64,000 bases of DNA from Spirometra erinaceieuropaei (GCA_902702965.1 CACRXP010000071.1:443788-507787), one strand, 5' to 3'. Counted from the first letter of the stretch, positions 24,597 through 36,430 are shown. Notes: generated from the sequence alone by a model not told the origin. Numbers and translations are program-made.

Positions 24597-25029
24597 TTAT
24601 CCTTGTCCTACGTGGACCGCCTGATATCTTTTGGCCTGAAAAGCAACAACGCTAGGGTATAATGATACACTGTCGATAGCATATAAAGGTATGTGCGCCG
24701 TTTCAGCCGACAATTTAAAAGTTTTGAAATAGGCCGCATTTCTAAAGACCAGGTATCTGGAAGTCCCCTGCTGGCAGTCTTTTGCCGCCTCCTCTGACTG
24801 GAAGTTTAGTAGAAGAATTAAAGCATTTTCCTTAAACAGGACGCGGACTGTTGACCAGCACAAGAACCTTCGGCGCGCATTTATTTGACGCAATATCTTC
24901 TCCTATGGTTGTAAATACATGCTCCTCGCACCACCCCATTTTCTTCCAGTCGCATGTATTACTTGCATAGAGGGTCAGCTTTTCCTTGCAAATCTCTTCG
25001 TAACTTACGTCAGACACTTTCATATGCAA
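24597..25029 (-). pseudogene. Possible protein-primed DNA polymerase B fossil (Polinton-like)
   Basis: Two overlapping minus-strand frames. The upstream one contains CDWKKM. The downstream one contains INARRRF, then FRNAAYFKTFKLSAE, then YAIDSVSLYPSVV, and ends in a YQAVHV stretch. Protein-primed family B polymerases of Polinton/adintovirus type have a C-E-W-x-x-M patch, a phenylalanine-rich GGRT patch, the Pol I motif D-x-x-SLYP and then YPVGHP in this order. The D-x-x-SLYP match and the order are suggestive, but the copy is frameshifted, short, and no other Polinton gene was found nearby. Alternative: chance similarity. Confidence 0.33.
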
Positions 25030-27175
25030 TAATCCCGAATTTCAAAAATGACGTCCATTTACAACTGAGCTATGTGTACTTGCAGAATTTAAATAGACGA
25101 TAGGGAACGAAACGCCTCCCCATCTAAAAATGCCCGCTTTCATTTAAACGACTGCGCAACCTGTTAGTGGTCCGATGTTTATGGATTAGGATCCGGGTGT
25201 TATGTACCTCACTGAATCGACAAGCTACGCTACTTCCTGACCAGACCCTTTTGCAGTTAGTTTTGACTTCCGCCACAAAGACTGTTTCGACAAAGTGGCT
25301 TGTCTTCTCCGTAGTGACTCTTTTCGGTCGCATTTGCCTTACGATTAAATATCCCTTCATTCTTCGAAATTTTATGCACAGCATAAATGGCAATGATTGG
25401 TTGTATAAAATCCTCTTGGTCATCTTCTGACGATTAGATGCCATGTTGTACAATTTTAGACAACCTGCTAGAATTCGCCTCCAATTACTGAAGATTTTGA
25501 CCTCCCTCCCCGAAAATGATTTGCCTCCTGTTTTCCCTTTGTGCTCCAGCCTTTCTATGCATGATTTTTTTCCAGTTGGTTTCAACTCTCTCGCCTACGG
25601 CGGAAAGTTACGTGCGAAGTCTGAGCTTCACCGACAAAATGATTTGAACCTTCATGGACTTCCATGAGGAACGTTTGGAATTGGTCACGTGCACAGTCAG
25701 TTGTGTTTAACTTGCACTTTCAGAAAAAACTGATTTATAAAGAATTAATTTAGATTTTGGGTTTGTTGATATTTGCCCAGACCACATTCTTTTGTATGCC
25801 CTTAAATCAACTGAAGCGTTTCGCTCTCTTAGAGACACTACTTTTATTCCTGACTTTATTCTGTAGCGGCCAAAGACGTCAACGGTAGCGCACACAGAGT
25901 AACACGAGGCACCGGGCATACGCCCTACATCGGAACGAGCTGAACAAGATTGTTAGTCACGTTATCATTCTCATCCAAGCAGTGAGAAGGAAAAGTCAAA
26001 CGGTACGAAATATAAATGCTAAAAGAGGGAGTTTAGTTTATCGGAAAATGATAAATGATACAGGGATAGATGGGAGCTACAACGATCCACCTGGATGTGG
26101 AGGTGACGCCAAAAAGCCTGCTAAGCGACCGGTAGGGGCTGTAGCCCTGGGGGCAACTGCGAGTGGTCTTGGAGGTTACTGACAGGGAGAGCTTTACTTC
26201 GAGAGTTGTAGGGAAAGAGTCTACGGTTATGCAGAACAGCGCACGGACTATTTTTATCAACACGTGGTTAAACCTCTCCATCCCGGATCCGCGTCAAAAA
26301 TGTTCACTTCACTCAAACAATCCAGTTATTCATACCAAACAGGGGACTAAAATCTACATTATTTCTAATAGGCAAAGTTTGAAAAGCAGCTGCAAGTCAA
26401 CCAATAAACCTTGATCAGAAGAATAAAGGACCACAAACACTTTTGATGTAACTTTGGTGATAGAATATACATATAAAGGACAAAAACCTGGTCGACGCCA
26501 TGGCAAGGTATTTGTTTCCAGCGGAAACAGATGCGTTCTTAAGAAGTGAGCACACACAATCAAGTACATTTAATTTTTTTATTCTTCTGACACACGATCT
26601 TGTCCTAAGGGGGGGACAATCAAGGTGGGAATGGGCCATGGCCCAGTCCGATAGGTCGTTTGCCTTTTATTTTTCGCACAAATGGTAGACAGTACTTTGA
26701 GTTCCAAAAGTATAAATATAACAACCAGGGCTCCCTGCGGAAGAAATTCCGCAGGACGAGTCGTACATGCAGACTGCTCCCTACTAGTCGTTGCCAGACC
26801 GCAGCGGTGGGCGGGATTGAATGTTGGAGCCCCGATCCCCGACTTCAATGTCTTGTTCCGCCCGCCCTGGTTCATGTGGCCCTACCAGACACCGCAGTCA
26901 ATGCTGCGTTGCCAAACTCTCGTGGAAAGAAACGCACAAACTTGGAGTAAATCCTCCGGAACATAGCCTTTTACGCTCGGTCCGAAAGTTTATATATTGG
27001 AATTCGGGCTGAAATCCATTAAATACAGTGGAATAACCGCGTAATATTCGCAAGCTGAAAACAGGCAGTCAGTAACACACAAATACTAAATAGTTCACCA
27101 TATTGGCAGTAGAGATACTGCGCCAATCACAGCAACAAAGGAATGGCGGGTTCGAACACTCGACTGGTAAATGGC
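25030..27175. other. Unassigned intergenic DNA
   Basis: No gene recognised. It contains a GAAA-loop hairpin at 26734-26755 and a short repeat at 26934-26992 that recurs at 59672-59730. Open frames at 25.1-25.6 kb (minus, 153 codons) and 26.6-26.9 kb show no domain. Confidence 0.45.
26734..26755. other. Perfect 9-bp hairpin with GAAA loop
   Basis: cctgcggaa, then gaaa, then ttccgcagg: nine perfect base pairs closing a GNRA tetraloop. It would fold stably as RNA. No transcript context is known. Confidence 0.6.
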
Positions 27176-27179
27176 GATG

Positions 27180-27754
27180 GGGGTGTGTGTGAGACTGGTG
27201 CCCGGCTAGACACACGAAAGTTCTTCTTCTCCAACAGAGTGGTTGCAGCTTGGAATGCCTTTTCTGAGGATGTTGTTATGTCAGGATCCGTAGATACTTT
27301 TAAACAGAGGCTAGATCAACATTGGAGCGCGCATCACAATAATGCCGGACTACGGCCACCTTGATGGCCAACGTTGACAATTTAGTGTTATGACGATGCT
27401 ACTACCACCGTTCAAGTAACATGTGTTTATGTAATTTATTAATTTTGGACCAAGTCGCACACCGCTGCTCGCGTTCACCACGATGCCTGTAGGCTAAAAA
27501 TTTTACTTCTTTTCCTGTATCTTAGGTGTGCTTCAACATTCTCCTGCATTTAATCAACAAACCGAGTTCATGTGTCTCTAAATGCTGTTAACGCAGGACA
27601 TTCTGTGTCCATCTGTACAGTTTTTGTTATTCCCCTTGTATTTCTTTCAAGTTACTTCCTTTCCATTTTCTCCATATACTTCCTCTGCATGTAACCAATA
27701 GGGATTTCAAATGTACACACCTACTTTCCCTGAACTAAACTGATACTGATACTG
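27180..27754 (+). mobile_element. CR1-type LINE, 3' end fragment
   Basis: Codes for the very C terminus of a CR1-type ORF2 (ARLDTRKFFFSNRVVAAWNA, then DVVMSGSVDTFKQRLDQHW), ending with a stop near 27362. The 3' UTR runs to a short tandem tail, aaactgatactgatactga (27736-27754), as expected for CR1 elements, which end in microsatellite-like repeats rather than poly(A). A 5'-truncated insertion. Confidence 0.8.
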
Positions 27755-30068
27755 AGGTCGATTCTAGGGACTCCATCCCCACGGTATTTAAGTGCATTTC
27801 TCATAATCGACAAGCTGACGCGCATTTAAGTCCGAAACATGCCAAAAGTAATAGTTTGGAAGGTTGTGAACCGACGGCATAAATCAATCCTCTTGGATTG
27901 GAGAGTCAGTTTGCAATGGCTCCTTCTCAGTGCTACCCATATGGCCCACCCACTTAGTTTAAACGCCAACTGTGCGGACCAGAAGTGCGCGGCATGCCTA
28001 TACGCTTGTCAGTCACTGCAGCACATCTTGCTCCCCGGCTTCCTTTCTATTCCCTTCCACTAGGCGCAGCAGGGCGAGGGAGGAAAGTGTAGCTAGGAAG
28101 GGACTAGTCAAGGAGCCCTAAGGAGATGACGAAACATCACATAATCTGCAAGAAGACCACGGCTCATAAATGCAAAATCTGCAGTCGGAGAAATCGAACG
28201 AAAAAAACTCCCTCCCTATTCCCTTTTCTCCAACTCACAGGCTGTTAGAGTGACTTTGCTCACTTTGTATGGCGCTGAGGTCTTGCAACGTTTCCCACTG
28301 GGTGTTGACGCGTCTCCAACGATTGATAACTTTTTCTCATGTCATTGGCTAGAAAATGCCTGACTGACGGCAGAGGCAGTGGAACCGGCGGCAGGTGAAC
28401 TGATATCAGAGGCCCTCCAGAGATTTCTTGATGCACGCAGATCTGCATCTTTCGTTGTGCAAAAAGGGGAAATGAAACGTTTTAGCAAAGTGGGAAATGC
28501 ACTTTGAGTACTGATTAAATTTAAGAAACTAGTTACCATTTCAGGCTGGTGAAGTCTCCCAAATTTTAAACAGGAAGACCTGCTAACCGCAACTCCGGAG
28601 TATATTTTAAGTATCGGCTACAGTATGTTGCCTATGTGCACGTGTGGGCTGTGATGCATTCGTGGACATACTGGATCAGAGGAAGGGCTGTCCCTTAATC
28701 ACATCGTTCAGGATAGAGCACAGCCAAGACCCAGGACCCATGGGGCCCCTGAGTGCCAAGCAGAAGAGTCTAGGCTCCTGACTGACGGACTTTCATACGT
28801 AACGTGCGCCCTGGCCAAAATTAATGATGGTAACATTCCTCCTGAACATTCTTTGCAGCGCAAGCGCAAACCTCTGTCCTATGTTCTGCGTTCAAGAGAA
28901 TTATACCGGAGGAGGCTTCTGATAGTTTCGATGACCTAGCATCCGCTGTGAAGGAATATGAGAAAGTCAATCTGAATAACGAATCTGTTCAGTTTAAGGG
29001 ACTTCAATACGAGCTTCAAACGAAAAATTATTTTTAAACTGCGGGAAAGTCGCCCCACAATGATAAATTAAAGTAGGGGCGTGTTATCAGGATTTGTTGT
29101 CATGCAGGGGTGTCTCACAGCCCGAGTTTGAAAGTAACATTGACGTAGGCAGTTAGCGCACGTTTCACGGTAATGGAACTTGGAGTAAACTGAATTTGAA
29201 GGCGCTTAAATTGTGCTACAAACACGTTCGCAGCAGGATTGTGGTGTTAACCTACTCCAAGTTCTGGCAGTGTGCTGGTGACCAAGAAAAAAGCCTGCTG
29301 AACATGTTCAAGCGGATGAGACCGTCATTGGGACCTTTGAAGGTGTACCTGAGAAGTAAAGTTACCTTATCCAATTAAATGCAGTCTTAGGTTGATACGG
29401 TCTGAATTGTAAGATACAAGATACAGGAAATATGCGGCTCCGGCTCTTTCGGTGAGATCCCACGGTAGGATGAATGAAATACACCCTGTTTCCATGAAGG
29501 GTTGCTGTGACCCAAAAATATTTTACGAGGAGCATGAGATGCAGACCGGCTCTGCCAGCGACGCACGTCAAGTACTCGGGTGTAGTGTAAATGGACGCTT
29601 CCAATCAGGCAAATAGACGGAGACGTGCATTGCACCATATAGTGGTAAATGATAGACACAGGCATGCTTAGGCCTTGTTCCATCCGTTTAGAACTCAAGA
29701 TGACGCCCTTAGCGTGCAATGGGTAGTCAGTGTTATGTTCTAGCCTTAACGCTTAGCTGGTGGGTCGGTTTATAACTTTCCACAATCGAATCCTCCAAGA
29801 TAACTCAACAGCAAGGGGTGAACAACACGCGTCTATTGTTAAGTCCCTAACAGCAAAATCTGTTGATAAAGGGTAGATGCACAAATGTTCAAGGGTGGCC
29901 TGCAATTAAGGCTATCAGATCATGCTTCCTGACCTGTTAGCATGTGAACTGGTCTGCGAACTCATCTAAGTGGCTGTGCGCCCCTCCAAACCTGTCGGTG
30001 GCTGGTGCGAGTTCGACACGCTCATGCCGTGTGGGCGGATCCATAGGACGATACGGACGCGCGTCGTC
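27755..30068. other. Unassigned intergenic DNA
   Basis: No gene recognised. Near 29980-30030 a ggtgcgagttcgacacgc stretch faintly resembles a pol III B box, not enough for a call. Confidence 0.4.
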
Positions 30069-31260
30069 AGAGCGGCATGCAAGTGAGACGGTTAGGACAT
30101 CCTAACCCAACAGTCAGGAAATCTAAGAAGACGGCGGCTGCTATCGTTGACCCTCGTATCGTTTTGCTAGATAAGAACGCGATGAAACTGAAAGCTTGGA
30201 AATGGATTTTTCAGGAGACTAGGTCTCGTTATTTATCTGTGTATTTCAACCGCTTGAAGCTTTTAGTCAAATCCTTTTGGTGTGCATACAGGGATGAGGG
30301 TGCGCGAAGACTTAATAATTTTTTCAGAGAGGCTATTGACATCCGCGCCTGCACTGCTCGCAAATAAGTAAAAATAACATAAGTGGGCGTTTTGCGGAAC
30401 TCTGGTCGTACATCTTGGGCAACCGGTAGCGGCGCGGCCAACGGTGGGTCCATTATATTAGATCAGAAGTATTCACGTAAAGCGAGAACATCACAAATAA
30501 AAGAGCAAACGTAAACGGTGAATTAAATCACAGTTAGGGGCCGCACAGGTGTCTCACCGAGCATGTGGATAACAAAGTACAATTCTTGGATTCCAAGTTA
30601 GTCAATAATGATATGTGTCGCGGGGTTCACAATGGTCAGCTCACGAGGCAACGCGTAGCAGGTCCTGCTTTGGCAAACGAGCTTCTCCTTATTTCACCTT
30701 AATTTCCATTTTTTTATCTTGCCTTTTATAACTTTTTGACTGTTTTTTGGAATAGTGTTGTTTGTTTTCATTCATTGGTGCTTTGGCCGTGGCCTTATCG
30801 ATTTCCTTTCTTGCACAGTCTATTTCGATTTCGACAAGGCTTTTAGTCGTGTCAACCATACTCTTATCTTCTTGAAAACTTCCTCTTGAGGAATTGCGGT
30901 AAATTTCCGAATTTAATATTTACCTATCCGGGCTCTCGCTTACAGCGCGTTATGGTTTCTGATGTTATCCCCGACTCCACATACAAGAGGAGTAGAATTA
31001 TCTAGGGTAGTCTGCCTGACTCGCTCCTATTTCGCCTTTTTATCAGTGATGCACCAGATTTATTCCAGAATGGTAGACATCTTATGTATCCTGACAGTTC
31101 TAAAGTTGCGTATCGGTATAAACCTGCAGATCGCGACTTTGTGCTCGAACTCTTAAAGGCTTATCTTCAAGCCCTTACCCTGGGGTGCTGTACATGGTGT
31201 CTTTCCCTTTCTTGGCACAAGTTCTCAGTTATAGGACTTGGCGATTAGCACCGGCCTTAG
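30069..31260 (+). mobile_element. Second-family LINE fragment (linker and RT), decayed
   Basis: An open frame at 30077-30367 (KAWKWIFQETRSRYLSVYFN and VKSFWCAYRDEGARRLNNFF) resembles the basic linker between endonuclease and reverse transcriptase of jockey/CR1-like LINEs. Further on, in broken frames, are RT motif A as VYFDFDKAFSRVNHT (about 30818-30860) and a motif B/C stretch ending LFISDAPDLFQNGRHLMYPDS (about 31040-31105), in which the YADD catalytic box is degraded to PDS. The wording of these motifs matches the minus-strand element at 39-41.5 kb, so both appear to be one family distinct from CR1. Confidence 0.6.
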
Positions 31261-31279
31261 TTAAGTATTGACGGTCGTG

Positions 31280-32697
31280 ACGGTCTCGACTAGGACTCAT
31301 CGTGTACGGGAAAAGCCAACGATGACTGGGAGTTTTTCAAGAATGTCCTTCTGCAGCTCATCAACAACCACTGTCCACTTACTAGTGTAAGACTGAACAA
31401 ATGCCCTGGGTGGCTAAATGGCAACCTTATGAAAGGAGTCAGCAGAAAGCACAAATTATGGAGAAAATACTGCGTCACTGGGCAAGCTGAATACTTCAAC
31501 ACCTACAAGAAACAGAGGAACAAAATGAGAAAAATGATTATAAAAACTCGGCCGGAATTCAAGAAGAAATTGCTACAAAATGCAACTCAGAACCCAAAAT
31601 TACTCTACAGCTACCTCCGGAGAAGTACAAGGAGCAGGCATCAAATCCTTTAATAAGTACTACTGATGGCGTTGAGATTGCTGCTAGTAGGGATAAAACT
31701 GCGTATTTTCACTGTTTTTCCAATCAGTCTACACAAACGAGGCAAGGTTCCTTCCTCCCTCCACAGAAGAACTGCCGACCTCAAGCGTCAGTGATATACT
31801 CTTCTCAGAAGGCATTGTCCGAAGAGAATTAGAGGCATTGAACGAACCGAAGTCGCCAGGACCAGAAGAGCTTCCACCCAAGCTTGTCAAGGAACTTGCC
31901 AGTGAGCTTTCTGTGCCTTTGTCGATGCTCTTTTAAACGTCATTCGAAAATGGAACACTGCCTATCGATTGGAAGCTGGCGCATATTACTCAGCTATACA
32001 AAGGAGGTAGCAGGGCAGCGGCGACAAACTACAGACCCACAGGCTTGATATGCATTCTCTGCAAAGTTATGAAAAGGATCATAAAGAGTTAACTGATGCC
32101 ATTTTGTGGAAGTTCGTGGCCTGCTATCGAAATGCCAACATGGGTTCCGGAAAGGAAGATCCTGCACGACAAGTTTGCCCCAATCTCTCCAGAGCTGGAC
32201 CCGAGCTCTCGACGACAAGCACGCCATCCACATAGCCTTCATTTCCAGAAGGCGTTCGATATTGTGCCACACCTGAGGCTTTTACATAAACTAAAAAATA
32301 GGGATCGGTGGCAACTTCCTTAAATGGATCGAAAACTTCCTTCTAGGTCGACAGCAGGCTGTGTGCATCGGTCAAGGGAAATCAGATCCTGTTATGGTCA
32401 GGAGAAGTGTCCCCCAGGCTGCAGTGCTGGGACCCATGTTGTTCCTTATAAACGTGGACGATGCCACAAGACCTTTAGACTGCAAAGCAGCACTGTTTGT
32501 CGATGATATGAAGATATGGAGTGTAATTCGGGGTCCTGCCGTTGAAGACAGACAGCAGGTGAAACTGAATTGGTTGGAGGAGGGTTCAAACCGTTGGCTC
32601 CTGCGGTTCAACGTTGGCAGATGTAGCATACTTCGCCTAGGCAACACAGCCAGATCCGCCAGCACAAGAGACTACTTTCTGGGCGGTGCAGCCCAGG
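31280..32697 (+). mobile_element. CR1-type LINE, 5' part, interrupted by a PLE
   Basis: Starts inside the endonuclease-RT linker (WEFFKNVLLQLINNHCP near 31338, then KLWRKYCVTGQAEYFNTYKK) and runs through broken RT frames: KSPGPEELP (about 31850), YKGGSRAAATNYRP (about 31998-32035), FQKAFDIVPH (about 32240-32270), SVPQAAVLGPMLFL (about 32408-32450) and FVDDMKIW (about 32497-32520), where the usual FADD is now FVDD. It ends at GGAAQEW, where the PLE begins. The 3' part resumes at about 33775. Confidence 0.85.
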
Positions 32698-33770
32698 AAT
32701 GGGACAAATCCGACGCAAATACTGAACTTCAATAGCAACCACCCGATCAGTCACAGACGCAGTTGCGTACGGGCGCTATACCTGCACGTTGAGACGCACT
32801 GCAGTGAAATGGAAGACAAGGTTGCTGAATTATAATATCTTCGACGGGTAATGAGAGCCAATGGTTACCCGCGCAACTTTGTCAACTAGTGCATACGAAA
32901 AGGACACCAGAGACCAAATTCAACCGGCCCCAAATTTTGGCGGGCTCTTCCGTATGTGAAGAACGTCTCGGAAGCCGTCAGTCGTCTTCTCACTCCACTT
33001 GGAGTTGGGATTGCACACAGACCGGAAGCAACCATTAGGCGCCAAATCATGAGGCCAAAAGACCCGCTGCTACGGCAGGAAACGTCTGGAGTCGTTTACC
33101 GGAACTGGTGTAGTTGCGGACAAAGCAAGTATGCCGGAGAAACTGGGAGATTACTCCGCACGCGAATTTCCGAGAACGCTGCAGCAGTGAGGCGGGGAGA
33201 CGCTAACTCTCAGGTGGCGGCACACTCGACGGGACGCGGCCATATTTTCAAATTTCAAGAGGCCGAAATCCTCGCGAGAGGTGATAGCTGCTTGAGCCGT
33301 GAGCTGCTCGAGTCATGGTTCTCAGGCCCGCAATCCATCAACAAGCACAATGTCCCCCCGTGCTGAGATTTTTCCTGGGCAGGGGAATCAGTCACGTGGG
33401 GAGGACAGGGGCGAGCAATTATCACAGTGACAGTGAGCCAATTTGCCGAGCAATCGTCACACCAGCATCCAGCACGGATGACGAAATCACGGCCATTAAC
33501 GACTCGGAATCGGACTGACAAGCCACCATCGCATCAATTACGACCCCAGCGGTAATTTCAAGAACTGCTAATTGCAGTGCGCATACGGTCCCGCAGCAGC
33601 CACGTGCTAAAAATACTGCACTCCTTGTGCCACCATCACCTTTATCTGCGAATGTCTCTGATGATGGATTCGAGTGAGAATCCGAAACGTCAGGCCAATA
33701 AATTTATTGTTCCAGTGATCGCATCTTCGTCTTCTGAACTGCTACCTGGAACTTGCCTGTTTGCTTCTAT
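32698..33770 (+). mobile_element. Penelope-like element, 5'-truncated, nested in CR1
   Basis: The 3' part of a PLE. Reading starts in the RT thumb (NSNHPISHRRSCVRALY, about 32731-32780), continues with a short frame break, then the open frame 32956-33366: VKNVSEAVSRLL, RPEATIRRQIMRPKDP, and the GIY-YIG domain (GVVYRNWCSCGQ, YAGETGRLLRTRI, HSTGRGHIFKFQEAEILARG, RELLESWFSGPQSINK). The catalytic Y-x-G strand reads YAG instead of YIG. The 3' non-coding part ends in a hammerhead ribozyme motif at about 33.65-33.70 kb, a known hallmark of PLE terminal repeats. Both flanks are CR1, so this is a nested insertion. Confidence 0.88.
33651..33700 (+). ncRNA. Hammerhead ribozyme motif of the PLE
   Basis: The catalytic core is conserved: CTGATGA at 33658-33664, a stem II of six perfect pairs (ggattc 33666-33671 with gaatcc 33678-33683), GAAAC at 33684-33688, and the GTC cleavage triplet at 33689-33691. 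Stem I can form from gtct just before the core and aggc just after it. Stem III is only the palindrome ACGT, the minimal form reported for PLE and retrozyme hammerheads, which are thought to work best as dimers. It should self-cleave after the GTC in a transcript. Confidence 0.85.
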
Positions 33771-34476
33771 CAAAAAGCGCAATGTGCGTACTGTACGCCA
33801 TCAAGCGTGCGTTTATGCACTTTGACGAAGATGTTTTCTCAAAGACATTCGAAGCATTCGTCCGGCCGCATTTGGAGTACGGTATACAAGCCTGGAGACC
33901 GTGGGCAATTGAGGATCAAGACTGCCTCGGAAGAGTTCGGAGGAGAGCCACGAAGATGGTTGGGGTCGAAGCTCCCTTCCTTATGCAACCCGCCTAGTAA
34001 ATCTGAACCTCTTTCCTTTGAGTTACAGGCAACTTCGCGGTGATCTCTTGCAAGCCTTCCGCATTGTAAAGGAGTTGGATTGTAGTCTGGCCTTCGAAGA
34101 CTTTTTCGAATTTGCTACCACAACCAAACTCCGAGGTCACCTGTTTAAACTGCGCACTCAGCAGGCGAGGCTGGATGTGCGGAAGTTCTCCTTCTGTGTT
34201 CGAGTGGTCAAACCATGGAATGCCCTTCCCGCAGATGTTGTGATGTCATCATCTATACAAAGTTTTAAAAAGAATCTTGACATATTTATGTTCCGAAATG
34301 ACCAAGAGCGATGAAAAGGAGAGCTCACCCTCTGTAACTCGTTCCCATTTTGTCCTACCATTATGGGCTTGTTTGAACAATTTCAGCCCATAACACTTAT
34401 CTGCATACCACGCATTTTTAACGTTGCAAATAGGGCGTTCAAAGGTTTACGCCTATTTCAATCAATAAACTGAACT
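33771..34476 (+). mobile_element. CR1-type LINE, 3' part after the PLE
   Basis: Resumes the interrupted CR1 ORF2: YAIKRAFMHFDEDVFSKTFE, then RPHLEYGIQAWRPWA (about 33868-33910), a frame change near 33990, then YRQLRGDLLQAFRIVK, CVRVVKPWNALPADVVMSSS and a stop at about 34312. The 3' UTR ends in caataaactgaac (34463-34475), the CR1-type tail also seen in other copies here. Confidence 0.87.
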
Positions 34477-35711
34477 TAAAAAATGGATAAATGAATCTAG
34501 AGTTAAAAAGGACCTGAGCATATCATTCTTCCAGAGTCTCAGTCTTTAAGAACATTATGTCTCGACTGTTTCCAACGCACAAATTACGGCCGACTTTGTC
34601 CTCCGAAATGTCAAAACTACCGACGTTATAGTTCGCCCGTGTAAAATGTACGTTAGACTTGAAATGAAATTCTGCTCGTTTTTATTAAGCCTCATGCAGG
34701 CTTCTGAATTGAGGAAATTTGAATTTTCCTGCATTTTTCCTTCAAAAAGAGAACTATAAACTCGGGACATCGAAAGTTGCCATACCAAGAGCGTTATGGG
34801 CCTACACCACCTGATCCTTAGTGGTTTCCCCGATTATAAAGGGGACTCCTTTGCCATTTATGCTTTTAAACAACCTTGCTGTGGATTCTTCAACTACTTT
34901 AAAGCATCTTTACCACCCTCAGCGCAGTAGTCGCCGCAAGTTCTTCCTCTGATACGCACAGTTAAACATCGTCAGTTCTTTAATGTGCATAACTGCAATC
35001 TGGAATTTACCCAGGAATATAGAAATCCTGCAAAATGACATTTTTTCAAAAAAACTACCACTCAATTTCTGCACCCGGAAAACTTCCACAATTTTTGAGT
35101 GTCAAATTAACCGAATGAATCTTTCGTAGTAGTGGATTTCGTGGTGTCTGATCCCTCTGGTCGGTCTCGTCTTGTGGAGAATGGTGTTGACTCCTCAACC
35201 TGCGACGGTGGGTAAATATTCCCTTATACACCCTATTTGGTGCAGTCCCTATTCAATGCAAAGAATGGAGACTGAAGACATACGATGCTATGTTAACCAT
35301 TCTCTTTCTAAACTACAGTCATTTCGCGGACCGAAGTTTCTTACCCGCGAACCACCCAAACTACCCAAAACACTATTTAATACACTTAGTATTTACGGGT
35401 TTTTTCTCTGCCAGCTAGAATCGTACTGTATATTTTTTGCAATAATTGTAAAGTGATATTTAATGCAATTAAGATTAATAGGCGTTTTGGCAGATTTTGA
35501 ATTCCATCGAGATCTTTGAGCTTTTCACAGTTGAGTCAAAATAAACAATGGGGATTACCTCGTCAACCACTAGCCCTCCTGTCACCGTCCCGGTACCAAC
35601 CCTTCTTCATTTTGTTTGCACCTTCATTGTGAGCATATGTCTGCTCTATCACTTTCGGACTCATTGCAACGAGACCTGTGCACCAGTTCCACGGGCTACC
35701 ACATGAGCTCG
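34477..35711. other. Unassigned intergenic DNA
   Basis: No gene recognised. The open frames at 34.5-34.8 kb (minus) and 35.17-35.46 kb (plus) lack domain motifs. Confidence 0.45.
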
Positions 35712-35935
35712 CCCAGTCAGTTTTGTAAAAAAACTGCCATATGCAATCCGTCGGCACTAATTTACAGTGACCTTATGCACTACCTTATGATTACGATTGA
35801 ACTGTGACCCGATCACATAGTAAATGCCTGCAATTTTATTTTTTATTACGAAGCTGCGAAGGCACTGTACATAAATAGGGTCATCAAGGACTCGGCCTCT
35901 AACCCTCGAAATATATACATACATACATATACATC
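35712..35935 (+). mobile_element. CR1-type LINE 3' UTR, solo fragment
   Basis: About 220 bp matching the 3' UTR of the CR1 at 46.24-46.89 kb (gtcagttttgtaaaa, cactaatttacagtgacc, tgattacgattgaactgtga, cactgtacataaatagggtc). It ends in an atatacatacatacatata tail. A strongly 5'-truncated insertion without coding sequence. Confidence 0.75.
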
Positions 35936-35989
35936 CATATCGCACCTTGCCTCGATTGTTGGCTTTGCCCGAGCATATTTATTCGTCAC

Positions 35990-36430
35990 ATGGGCCTATT
36001 TGGTCATAGGTGCATCTACGACGACAGAATTCACCCCACTATCGACGCATAAATCACTCCCCCCACAACTATCTCATCCCCAAAACGACCGTCGTCTCTA
36101 CCATCAGCGCGGCAAGACCTGGCGGCACCATCACCGCAGCCGACTCAGCAGCGCGCACCGTAGGTTGCCAACATTGTCACCTCATATGCAGGCCACACAT
36201 TGGATCTGTCGACCATTTGCGCATCTGTCGTTCGGAAACCGGTGAATCAGTGCCTGAAGCACCAACGTGCACTCATCACACCCCCCTCAACTGCCCACGC
36301 CTATTCGGTCGCCACTTGACCTATTCGGCTACGCGCGCATCCAGGAAAACCTAACTGTGGCAAAATATCGCCGGCCACTTCCCATAACCACACATCTCAT
36401 CATCAGCAAATGCAACGCACGCGAACCCGT
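35990..36430 (+). mobile_element. RTE-type LINE C-terminal zinc-finger fragment
   Basis: A decayed tail of the flatworm RTE-like retrotransposon protein that carries C2H2 fingers after its RT. In the frame 36010-36354: CQHCHLICRPHIGSVDHLRI matches the finger CPHCxRTFxxxIGLVGHLRI, followed by SETGESVPEAPTCTHHT (consensus TETGEPVPGAPTYTxx) and RASRKT in place of GHMRIHENL. Some zinc ligands are lost. No RT is attached. Recognition rests on general knowledge of this abundant cestode/trematode family. Confidence 0.6.

Noticed and set aside
29975..30035. Pol III B-box-like gagttcgacacgc
   Set aside because: No matching A box at tRNA spacing and no repeat copy seen in the window.
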